NCBI RefSeq assembly: GCF_029382255.1
Contig: NZ_JARLLG010000006.1
Span: forward strand, 62,001 to 126,000
Length of the DNA stretch: 64,000 nucleotides
From: Isoptericola croceus
GTDB lineage: Bacteria; Actinomycetota; Actinomycetes; Actinomycetales; Cellulomonadaceae
Direction of reading: 5' to 3'
The position numbers and the translations under genes were made by a program. The number at the start of each line of letters is the position of its first letter. The stretch's first letter is position 1. The notes under the pieces are model-generated. The model worked only from the letters and a program-made list of their open reading frames with translations. It was not told the DNA's origin and did no database searches. Shown here one piece after another: positions 34,085-41,176 of this stretch.

Positions 34085-34501
34085 ATGATCGCCACCCTGA
34101 CCCGCCCCCCGTTCGCCGACGTCCGGATCCGTGACGCGCGCCGCCTGCCGCTCGCACCCGCCGAGCGCCAGGCCGCACCGGCAGACGTCTACCGTGACGG
34201 CGAGGATCTCGTCGCCCGCTTCGACCTGCCGGGCATCGATCCGGCCGAGGACGTCACCGTCGAGGTCGTGGGCCGCAAGCTCGTCGTGCGCGGCGAGCGC
34301 AAGGACCACCGCACCGAGGACGCCGAGGGCCGCCGGTTCTCAGAGGTCCGCTACGGCGAGTTCCGTCGCGTCGTCCCGCTGCCGAAGGCCGTGGACGGCG
34401 ACGCCGTCCGGGCGTCCTACGACGCGGGTGTCCTGACCGTGCGCGTCGGCGGCGTCTTCGCCGGCACGACGCCGCAGCGCATCGAGGTCACCACGGCCTG
34501 A
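34085..34501 (+). CDS. Hsp20/alpha-crystallin small heat-shock protein
   Basis: 138 residues, the usual length. The alpha-crystallin domain (about 35-130) has ADVYRDGEDLVARFDLPGI, KLVVRGERK, GEFRRVVPLPKAVD and a final ASYDAGVLTVRV. It is an ATP-independent chaperone that holds unfolded proteins. The ATG follows GAGGAGGAACC. A near-perfect HspR operator lies directly upstream, so it belongs to the HspR heat-shock regulon. A 14-bp hairpin terminates it. Confidence 0.95.
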   Translation: MIATLTRPPFADVRIRDARRLPLAPAERQAAPADVYRDGEDLVARFDLPGIDPAEDVTVEVVGRKLVVRGERKDHRTEDAEGRRFSEVRYGEFRRVVPLPKAVDGDAVRASYDAGVLTVRVGGVFAGTTPQRIEVTTA

Positions 34502-34515
34502 CGCCGGCGGGCCCC

Positions 34516-34551
34516 GTCGGCGGAGGGCGGTGCACCTCGCCCTCCGCCGAC
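34516..34551 (+). terminator. Terminator of hsp20
   Basis: A perfect 14-bp GC stem (34516-34529 with 34538-34551) and an 8-nt loop, 15 bases after the stop. Confidence 0.7.
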
Positions 34552-34600
34552 GTGACGTTCGCGGGTCCGCGGACGAGCACTGGGCATCGCACCGGGACTG

Positions 34601-34614
34601 TTGTATCGTTTCAA
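34601..34614 (+). promoter_or_regulatory. LacI-type operator-like site upstream of sugar-binding protein
   Basis: TTGTATCGTTTCAA is an imperfect palindrome (5 of 7 pairs) with a central CG, 49 bp before the binding-protein ATG. This fits a LacI-family carbohydrate repressor whose gene is not adjacent. Confidence 0.4.
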
Positions 34615-34662
34615 GCCGTGTGGTCGAACCACATGGGAAACGTCCCGAGCAAGGAGGCTCAG

Positions 34663-35958
34663 ATGAGATTCGCCCGCGTGCCCGCCATGGTGGCGACCGT
34701 GGCCACCACAGCCCTCGTCCTGACGTCGTGCAGCGGCGACGCGTCACCGAGCGAGACCACGGGCGGGCCCGTCACGCTCACCGTCGCGTGGTGGGGCAAC
34801 GACGACCGCGCCGCGCGCTACCAGGAGGCGCTGGATCTCTTCACCGAGCAGAACCCCGACATCACGATCCAGTCCTCCTTCACCTCGTTCGACGACTACT
34901 GGACCGCCCGCAACACCGAGGCCGCCGCGGGAGCACTGCCGGACGTGATGCAGTTCGACTCCTCGTTCCTGCGCCAGTACGCGCGCACCGGGCAGCTCCT
35001 GGACGTCACCCCGTTCCTCGGCGAGGAGATCGACGTCTCCGGGCTCGACGACCAGCTCATCGACTCCGGCCGCATCGAGGACGGCGTCTACGCCGTGCCG
35101 ACCGCGACCAACACCCTGGCGATGTTCTACAACCCCAGCGTGGTGGACGAGGTCGGCCTGGAACCGCCCTCGGAGGACATCACCTGGGACGAGTACGTCG
35201 ACTGGGTCGCGGAGTTCAGCGAGGCCGGCGGCGACCTGGACCCTGCGCTCTACGGCTCGAACGACCACACGGGCGTCTTCTGGGCCTTCCTGCAGCACCT
35301 GGTGCAGGAGGGCGTCACGCCCTTCACGGACGACGGCCAGATCGGGTTCACCGAGCAGGACATGGCCGACTGGCTCCGCTCCGCCGACGCGCTGCGCGAG
35401 TCGGGTGCCTTCTTCCCGGTCGAGCGCAACGAGCAGCTCGCGCCCGAGGGGGGTTTCACGGTGAACGAGCAGGCCGTGGAGATGTCCTGGGACAACTTCC
35501 TCGCCGGGTACGTCGCGAGCTCCGGCCAGGACGACATCGCCATGCTGCCCGTCCCGTCCGGGTCGGACGGCGAGAAGCACATGTTCGCCCGGACGTTCCA
35601 GATGACCGCGTCCGCGCAGACCCAGCACCCGCAGGAGGTCGCCGCGCTGCTCGACTTCTTCGTCAACGAGCCGGAGGTGGGGCGCATCTTCGGCACGTCG
35701 AAGGGCGTTCCCGCCGTCGCCGCCCAACGGGACGCGATGGAGCTCGAGCCCGGCTCCGTCGACCAGCGGGTCGTCGACTACGAGGAGGCGGTCGCCGATC
35801 AGATCACCGAGCCGGCGCCCCTGCCCGTCGAGGGCTTCGGCTCCATCGAGGCCGAGTACAAGCGCCTCGGCGAGGAGCTCGCCTACGGCACCCTCACCGT
35901 CGACGAGTTCGCCGAGCAGTGGTTCGCCTTCGCGGACGACGCCGTCGGAGCGATGTAG
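34663..35958 (+). CDS. Carbohydrate ABC transporter binding lipoprotein, orphan
   Basis: 431 residues, SBP family 1 (CUT1 class). The signal peptide ends in the lipobox LVLTSC. The mature start, VTLTVAWWGNDDRAARYQEA, is typical, and YAVPTATNTLAMFYN and MSWDNFLAGY lie in the ligand cleft region. It captures an oligosaccharide outside the membrane. No permease genes are adjacent; the permeases of the uronate locus 19 kb away already have their own binding protein. The ATG at 34663 has AAGGAGG. A LacI-type site lies upstream. Confidence 0.9.
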   Translation: MRFARVPAMVATVATTALVLTSCSGDASPSETTGGPVTLTVAWWGNDDRAARYQEALDLFTEQNPDITIQSSFTSFDDYWTARNTEAAAGALPDVMQFDSSFLRQYARTGQLLDVTPFLGEEIDVSGLDDQLIDSGRIEDGVYAVPTATNTLAMFYNPSVVDEVGLEPPSEDITWDEYVDWVAEFSEAGGDLDPALYGSNDHTGVFWAFLQHLVQEGVTPFTDDGQIGFTEQDMADWLRSADALRESGAFFPVERNEQLAPEGGFTVNEQAVEMSWDNFLAGYVASSGQDDIAMLPVPSGSDGEKHMFARTFQMTASAQTQHPQEVAALLDFFVNEPEVGRIFGTSKGVPAVAAQRDAMELEPGSVDQRVVDYEEAVADQITEPAPLPVEGFGSIEAEYKRLGEELAYGTLTVDEFAEQWFAFADDAVGAM

Positions 35959-35964
35959 AGCACG

Positions 35965-36028
35965 CGCCGAGCGTCTCGGTTCGGCACGGTTTCGGCCTTC
36001 GAACCGTGCCGAACCGAGACGTTCGGCG
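35965..36028. repeat. Palindrome D between convergent genes
   Basis: 28-nt arms (35965-35992 with 36001-36028) pair throughout with two G-U pairs around an 8-nt loop. It fills nearly the whole 78-bp gap between the stops at 35958 and 36037, so it probably ends both transcripts. It shares the TTCGGCAC sequence with palindrome C. Confidence 0.75.
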
Positions 36029-36036
36029 ATGGCGGG

Positions 36037-37398
36037 TCAGTCGAAGTAGCGCGGCACGTCGATCGCCCCGCCGGCCGTCGCGAACTCCTTGTCCACGGCC
36101 TCACGCAGGACCGGGTCGCACAGGTAGTCCAGCGCCGTCTGCGCGAGCCCGGCGGCACCGTCGACGGCGGCACGCTCGGCGTCCGGACCGCCCGCGGCCT
36201 CCGCGAACGCCTCGGTGTGCAGCGCCACGGAGGGGTCGGCCACCTGGATGAGGGGGTGCATCCCGGGCACCCGGAAGCTGACGTTGCCGAAGTCCGTCGA
36301 CGCCGCCAGCGTCTCGGACACGACCCCGCCGGGCAGCACGTCCCGCCCGCGCGCCCGTTGCGCCGCCACCCACCGGCGCGTCAGTGTCTGGTTGGTCCGC
36401 ACGGGCAGCGAGGGGTGCGCGCCGTCGTCCCAGTCGATCTGCACCTCGGTGCCGGTCATGAGGGCGGCGCCGCGGGCGACGTCGTCCAGCCGACGGGACA
36501 GGTCACGCAGGGTGTCCGGGTACTTCGAGCGGGCGTAGAGATGCATCACCGCCCGCTCGGTGATGATGCTGGGCCGGGTGCCGCCCTCGACGATCGTGGC
36601 GTGCACGCGGTCCGACGGCGGCATCTGCTGCCGCAGCAGCCCGATGCCCTGGTAGGCCAGGGTCGCGGCGTCCAGGGCGTTGCGACCCATGAACGGCTGC
36701 GCGGAGGCGTGCGCGGCCCGGCCCGTGAACGTCCAGGTCAGCAGCCGCCGGCCGAGCCACACCTGGTCCGCGACGTCGACGCCGTACGGGTGCACCATGA
36801 TCGCGGCGTCGACGTCGTCGAACGCGCCGGCACGCGCCAGGACCTCCTTGCCGCTGCGCCCCTCCTCGGCAGGCGTGCCGAGCAGCACCACCCGGCCCGA
36901 CGGCGCGTCCGGGCCGCGCATCACGTCGCGCAGCGCCAGGAACGCCCCCACCCCGGCCGCGGCGATCACGTTGTGGCCGCAGGCGTGACCGATGACGGGC
37001 AGCGCGTCGTACTCCGCACAGATCGCGATCGTCGGCCCGGCGGCCGCGCCGGGGCCCGTCAGCTCCGCGCGGAACGCCGTGTCGACGCCGTGCACCCCGA
37101 GCCGCGCCTCGATGCCGTGCTCGGCGACGACGTCCACGAGCAGCCGGGCGCTCTCGTGCTCCTCGAACGCGGTCTCCGGGTTCGCGTGCAACGACCGCAC
37201 GATCCGGGTCAGGTCGGGCGCGAGCGAGGCAACCCGCGACTCGACCGCGGCGCGCAACGCGGCCGGAGCGCCGCCGTCGTCCACCGGCCCGGGCTCCGCT
37301 GCCTGCGCCGCGAGCGCCACACGACGGCGTTCCTCGGTCTCGTCGACGACGTGATCGAGGTAGGCGGTGCTGGGCGGGGGCGGACCATCCACAGACAT
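36037..37398 (-). CDS. M20-family amidohydrolase (AbgB-like)
   Basis: 453 residues, cytoplasmic. The metal-site motifs are AICAEYDALPVIGHACGHN and LGTPAEEGRSGKEVLA, the p-aminobenzoyl-glutamate hydrolase AbgB pattern rather than the DMDGLP type seen in the gene at 32644. The dimerisation domain is at about 245-350 (GRAAHASAQPFMGRNALDA). It probably hydrolyses an amide or dipeptide; the substrate is unknown. The ATG at 37398 follows the small membrane-protein gene upstream by 25 bp, so the two may share a transcript. Confidence 0.88.
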   Translation of the reverse strand: MSVDGPPPPSTAYLDHVVDETEERRRVALAAQAAEPGPVDDGGAPAALRAAVESRVASLAPDLTRIVRSLHANPETAFEEHESARLLVDVVAEHGIEARLGVHGVDTAFRAELTGPGAAAGPTIAICAEYDALPVIGHACGHNVIAAAGVGAFLALRDVMRGPDAPSGRVVLLGTPAEEGRSGKEVLARAGAFDDVDAAIMVHPYGVDVADQVWLGRRLLTWTFTGRAAHASAQPFMGRNALDAATLAYQGIGLLRQQMPPSDRVHATIVEGGTRPSIITERAVMHLYARSKYPDTLRDLSRRLDDVARGAALMTGTEVQIDWDDGAHPSLPVRTNQTLTRRWVAAQRARGRDVLPGGVVSETLAASTDFGNVSFRVPGMHPLIQVADPSVALHTEAFAEAAGGPDAERAAVDGAAGLAQTALDYLCDPVLREAVDKEFATAGGAIDVPRYFD

Positions 37399-37423
37399 GC
37401 GGCCATCGTACGGACGGCGGCCG

Positions 37424-37687
37424 TCACACCCGCCGGGGAAGAGCGTGCTCGATCCTGCGCACCAGCCGGTAGATGCCCTCCGACAGCCTGGCGATCCCCA
37501 CGAGGAGGCCCAGAACCCCGCCCAGAACCAGGAGGATCCAGTCGTCGTTGCCGAACGCCAGGACCGTGCCGAGGATCGTGCCGCACAGCGAGAGGACCGT
37601 GACCCCGAAGCCGAAGGCCAGTGGCCAGGCAGCGGAGGGCTCGGCCTCGATGCGGGCGGGCCGGTCAGGAGAAGGCTTCGGCAGCAT
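37424..37687 (-). CDS. Small two-pass membrane protein
   Basis: 87 residues, function unknown. It has two hydrophobic segments (AWPLAFGFGVTVLSLCGTILG and DDWILLVLGGVLGLLVGIA) and a basic C-terminus, RLVRRIEHALPRRV. Upstream frames extend the ORF but lack protein-like sequence, so the ATG at 37687 is chosen. It lies 25 bp upstream of the M20 gene on the same strand. Confidence 0.65.
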   Translation of the reverse strand: MLPKPSPDRPARIEAEPSAAWPLAFGFGVTVLSLCGTILGTVLAFGNDDWILLVLGGVLGLLVGIARLSEGIYRLVRRIEHALPRRV

Positions 37688-37800
37688 GTCACGGCAGGCT
37701 AGCGGAACGCCGGTCGACGCCGTTTGCCGGTCCGGCAACGCCGCTTCTCCTCCGAGGGCGGCCCGAGGACGATGGGTGGCCCCACGACCAGGAGGCACCC

Positions 37801-38523
37801 ATGCCCCTCGAAGTCCGCATGCTCGACGACGTCCGCCCGGACGAGTCCGCCCACGAGTTCCTGCCCGGTATGTCCCGCGGCGGGCTGATGCCCTGGTACG
37901 ACCTGGTCGCCCGCTTCCGCGGCCTGAGCCGCCTGTACCGCCGGACGGTCGAGCTCGCGCAGATCGGCCCCGGGCAGCACGTGCTCGACGTCGGCTGCGG
38001 CACCGGGAACCTGTCGCGCGAGGTGCTGCGCGCCGCCCCGGAGGTCGTCGTCACCGGGCTGGACCCCGACGGCGACTCGCTGCGCCGCGCGGCCCGCAAG
38101 CTCCGCCGTCGTCGGCGCGGGGAGGTGACCCTGGTGCGCGGGTTCGCCCACCGGCTGCCGGTGCCGGACGCGAGCCAGGACCACGTGGTCTCCTCCCTGG
38201 CGCTGCACCACGTGCCGGCCGACGAGAAGGAGCGCCTCGCCGCGGAGATCGTGCGCGTGCTGCGCCCCGGCGGGAGCGTCACCGTCGCGGACTTCGCCGG
38301 GGACCACGCGAGCAGGCACGGTCACGAGAACCAGCGCCGGCACGTCGAGCCAGGTCATCGGCCCGGCCATGGTCCGGGCAGCCGCACTCACGACGCCGAC
38401 AACGCGGACGGCGGCATCGAACGGCTCCTCACCACGGCCGGGCTGCACGACGCCCGCGCGCTGGGACGGATGCCGCTGCTGGGCGACTCGGTGGTGTTCG
38501 TGCGGGCCCGCCGCCTGGCCTGA
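37801..38523 (+). CDS. Class I SAM-dependent methyltransferase
   Basis: 240 residues. The SAM-binding motif I is HVLDVGCGTGNLS (about 61-73), motif II is around VVVTGLDPDGDSL, and RGFAHRLPVPD and SSLALHHVP are the later motifs. The C-terminal part has an unusual His/Arg-rich insert at about 170-205 (RHGHENQRRHVEPGHR) that is not part of the Methyltransf_11 core and may be disordered or bind metal. The substrate is not predictable. The ATG at 37801 follows the purine-rich AGGAGGCACCC. Confidence 0.88.
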   Translation: MPLEVRMLDDVRPDESAHEFLPGMSRGGLMPWYDLVARFRGLSRLYRRTVELAQIGPGQHVLDVGCGTGNLSREVLRAAPEVVVTGLDPDGDSLRRAARKLRRRRRGEVTLVRGFAHRLPVPDASQDHVVSSLALHHVPADEKERLAAEIVRVLRPGGSVTVADFAGDHASRHGHENQRRHVEPGHRPGHGPGSRTHDADNADGGIERLLTTAGLHDARALGRMPLLGDSVVFVRARRLA

Positions 38524-38570
38524 GCTCCGCGCGACGCTCGTCCTCCGGGGGTTCCGCCCGGGGTCTGACG

Positions 38571-39419
38571 TCAGTCCGGGTCGCTCGGGTCCAGCGGCTC
38601 GTCGGGGTCGAGGTTGACCGTGCCGCGACGCCAGTAGCCGCGGATCGCGAGCTGGTCGGGGCGCGCGCCGAGCTCGCGTCGCAGGTAGCGGCGCACGGGC
38701 ACCAGCTCACCGGCCTCGCCGAGCGCGACGAGGAACTCACCGTCGTCCAGGCCGCCGAGGGAGCGCACGGCCTCGACGAGCTGCCCCGGCCCGTCGGTCC
38801 GGTAGAGGATCTCCACGTCCGCATGGCCGAGCTCCGCCTCCACGAACGCCTCGTCGACCTCGTCGCCGATCTCCACGATCGCCGTCACGCGGACGTCCGG
38901 CCCGACGGCCTCGACCCAGCGGGCCGCGGCGGGCAGCCCGGTCTCGTCGACGACCACGGTCAGCCGGTCGACGCCCTCCGGCACACCGACGCTCTCGCGC
39001 GGCCCTGCGAGCACCACCTCGTCACCGACCGCCGCTCGGGAGGCCCAGGCCGACGCCGGTCCGTCGTCGCCGTGCAGCACCCAGTCGATGTCCACCTCGG
39101 CGGCGCCGTCCACGGTCCGCTGCGCGCGCACCGTGCACTCCCTCGAGATCGACACCACAGCGGTGGGGCGCTGGATCCCGCCGTCCGGTGCCAGGGTCGG
39201 AGCGTGCAGCTCGCCCGTGGCCGGGTCGGGCAGGAAGACCTTGACGTGGTCTTCCGGGCCTGGCGCCCGCAGCGCGGCGAGGGACGACGGCGCGGCCGGG
39301 TCCGCGCCGTCGACGTCCCGGAACGTGGTGCGCAGCATCGATCCGGTGAGCCGCCGGACGGCATGGACGCGGACGCGGCGCGGGATCAGGTCGAGCGGGG
39401 TGCGAGGTCGGGTCAACAC
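38571..39419 (-). CDS. Siderophore-interacting FAD protein with altered FAD motif
   Basis: 282 residues, SIP family: a flavin-dependent ferric-siderophore reductase in the cytoplasm. The N-terminal FAD-binding barrel contains DHVKVFLPD and WVLHGDDGPASAWA, and the C-terminal NAD-binding part ends IRGYWRRGTVN. The FAD-contact motif that is normally R-x-Y-T reads RECTVR here, so the conserved Tyr is replaced by Cys. This may weaken or change flavin stacking. It is convergent with the methyltransferase gene and divergent from a DUF4190 gene; no siderophore genes are nearby. Confidence 0.87.
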   Translation of the reverse strand: MLTRPRTPLDLIPRRVRVHAVRRLTGSMLRTTFRDVDGADPAAPSSLAALRAPGPEDHVKVFLPDPATGELHAPTLAPDGGIQRPTAVVSISRECTVRAQRTVDGAAEVDIDWVLHGDDGPASAWASRAAVGDEVVLAGPRESVGVPEGVDRLTVVVDETGLPAAARWVEAVGPDVRVTAIVEIGDEVDEAFVEAELGHADVEILYRTDGPGQLVEAVRSLGGLDDGEFLVALGEAGELVPVRRYLRRELGARPDQLAIRGYWRRGTVNLDPDEPLDPSDPD

Positions 39420-39497
39420 CCGTCGATCCCATCACGGATGCGCAAGCCGGAGACGTTCGCCCTGGTGCACGCCCGCCGGGTCCGGGACACTGGGGTC

Positions 39498-39917
39498 ATG
39501 ACCGATCCGTACCAGCCGCCGCAGCCGTACTCGAACTCGGGCTCGTCGGGCACGCCCGCCGGTGAACCACGGCCCGGGACGCCGCAGCCACCGCCGGGCT
39601 ACAGCCAGCAGCCTGGCACCCCGCCGCCCGGGTACCAGGCCGCGGGCTACCCGCCCCCGTACGCCCCGGACCCGCCCGGCAAGACGATGGGGATCATCGG
39701 TTTCGTGCTGGCGTTCGTGCTCGCGCCCGCCGGGATCATCGTGTCCGCAATGGCGCTGTCCGAGTCGAAGAAGGTCGGCTACGACAACGTGCTGGGCAAG
39801 TGGGGCTTCTGGCTGTCGATCGTCTTCACCGGGATCGGGGTGCTGATCGTCCTCGCGTACGTGCTGTTCTTCGTGCTGTTCATCGGCGCGATGGGTGCGG
39901 CCGCCGGCGCCTACTGA
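39498..39917 (+). CDS. DUF4190-type membrane protein
   Basis: 139 residues. The first 60 residues are Pro/Gly/Tyr/Gln-rich (PPQPYSNSGSS, PPPGYSQQPGTPPPGY), the usual disordered head. Two transmembrane segments follow (MGIIGFVLAFVLAPAGIIVSA and FWLSIVFTGIGVLIVLAYVL), joined by a short loop with KKVGYDNVLGK. The function is unknown. It divides a 78-bp promoter region with the siderophore-interacting gene. Confidence 0.82.
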   Translation: MTDPYQPPQPYSNSGSSGTPAGEPRPGTPQPPPGYSQQPGTPPPGYQAAGYPPPYAPDPPGKTMGIIGFVLAFVLAPAGIIVSAMALSESKKVGYDNVLGKWGFWLSIVFTGIGVLIVLAYVLFFVLFIGAMGAAAGAY

Positions 39918-39940
39918 GTCGCAGCCGGACCGACGCCGAC

Positions 39941-39971
39941 GGGCGGTGCTCACGCTGCGTGAGCACCGCCC
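39941..39971. terminator. Bidirectional hairpin between convergent genes
   Basis: A perfect 14-bp stem (39941-39954 with 39958-39971) with a CTG loop, between stops at 39917 and 39985. Confidence 0.75.
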
Positions 39972-39984
39972 CGGCGGGGCAAGA

Positions 39985-41115
39985 TCAGGCGAAGAACGCC
40001 CGCAGGTCGGCGACGACGTCGTCCGGCACCTCGAGGGCGGCGAAGTGTCCGCCGCGCGGGAACTCGGACCAGTGCTCGATCCGGGCGTTGTCACGCTCGG
40101 CGAAGCTCCGGATCGTCTGGAAGTCGTCGGCGAAGACGGCCACCCCGATCCGACCGGTGCTGACCACGGGCTCCGCCCCGGCACGCCGCTCGGCGTGGTA
40201 CTGGCGCACCGCCGTGGCGTAGGAGTTGGTCAGCCAGTAGAGCGTCGCCTGCGCCAGCACCTGCTCGGGCCGCACCAGGGACGTGCCGTTGCCGAAGCTC
40301 TCGAAGAGCTCGTGGTAGGCGAGCACCGCGACCGGCGAGTCCGCGAGCCCGGCGGCGACCGTCTGCGGCCGGGACGCGTTCATCGCGTTGTACGCGCCCA
40401 CGGACTGGAACCACTGCATGTGCTCCAGCGCGGCGAACTCCTTCGGCCCGAACCCGTCCATCTCGCCGTCGGCCCCGGACGGGAACGAGAAGAGCTGGAG
40501 CACGTGCGCCCCGCGGAAGCCCTCGGGGTCGACGACGGCGAGCTCCCGGCTGACGAGCGCCCCGTTGTCGCTGCCGTGCACGCCGTAGGAGTCGTAGCCG
40601 AGCCCGCGCATGAGGGTGTCGTAGGCCCGGGCGACCCGCGCCGTCGTCCAGCTCTCGCCGACCAGCGGCGTCGAGAACCCGAACCCGGGCACCGAGGGGA
40701 TGACCAGGTGGAACGCGTCCTCGGCGCGGCCGCCGTGGGCGACCGGGTCCACGAGCGGGTCGATCATGTCGAGGAAGTCGAGCACGGAGCCGGGGTAGGT
40801 GTGCGCCAGCAGCAGCGGCGTCGCGTCCGCGTGCTCGGAGCGGACGTGCAGGAAGTGGATCGGCTGGCCGTCGATCTCGGTGCGGAAGCCCGGGTAGGCG
40901 CCCAGGCGCGCCTCGACCGCCCGCCAGTCGAAGCTCTTCCAGCGCTCGACCATGTCCCGCAGGTACGACTCGGGCGTGCCGTACTCCCAGGAGTCACCGG
41001 GGGCGGCCGGCGCGAACCGGGTGCGCTCGAGGCGCTCGCGCAGGTCGTCCAGGTCCGCCTGCGGGACCTCGACGGCGAAGGGGCGGATCGTGAGCTCGGT
41101 GGTGGTGGTGTCCAT
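39985..41115 (-). CDS. Epoxide hydrolase (EHN-type alpha/beta hydrolase)
   Basis: 376 residues, similar to microsomal-type epoxide hydrolases. The N-terminal EHN domain has FAVEVPQADLDDLRERLERTR and W-x-Y (SWEYGTPESYLRDMVERW). The oxyanion turn is HTYPGS, where HGWPGS is usual. The nucleophile elbow is HGSDNGA with Asp in the expected place, although most relatives read GGDWG. The acid is in VFADDFQ and the base His in RGGHFAALEVP. It opens epoxides to diols. It diverges from a WYL regulator, a common control pairing. Confidence 0.88.
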   Translation of the reverse strand: MDTTTTELTIRPFAVEVPQADLDDLRERLERTRFAPAAPGDSWEYGTPESYLRDMVERWKSFDWRAVEARLGAYPGFRTEIDGQPIHFLHVRSEHADATPLLLAHTYPGSVLDFLDMIDPLVDPVAHGGRAEDAFHLVIPSVPGFGFSTPLVGESWTTARVARAYDTLMRGLGYDSYGVHGSDNGALVSRELAVVDPEGFRGAHVLQLFSFPSGADGEMDGFGPKEFAALEHMQWFQSVGAYNAMNASRPQTVAAGLADSPVAVLAYHELFESFGNGTSLVRPEQVLAQATLYWLTNSYATAVRQYHAERRAGAEPVVSTGRIGVAVFADDFQTIRSFAERDNARIEHWSEFPRGGHFAALEVPDDVVADLRAFFA

Positions 41116-41176
41116 GGCGACTCTCCCTGTCTTGGTGCGGGCGGGCTGCCTCGCTGTCTCCGACAGTACGAGGGGT

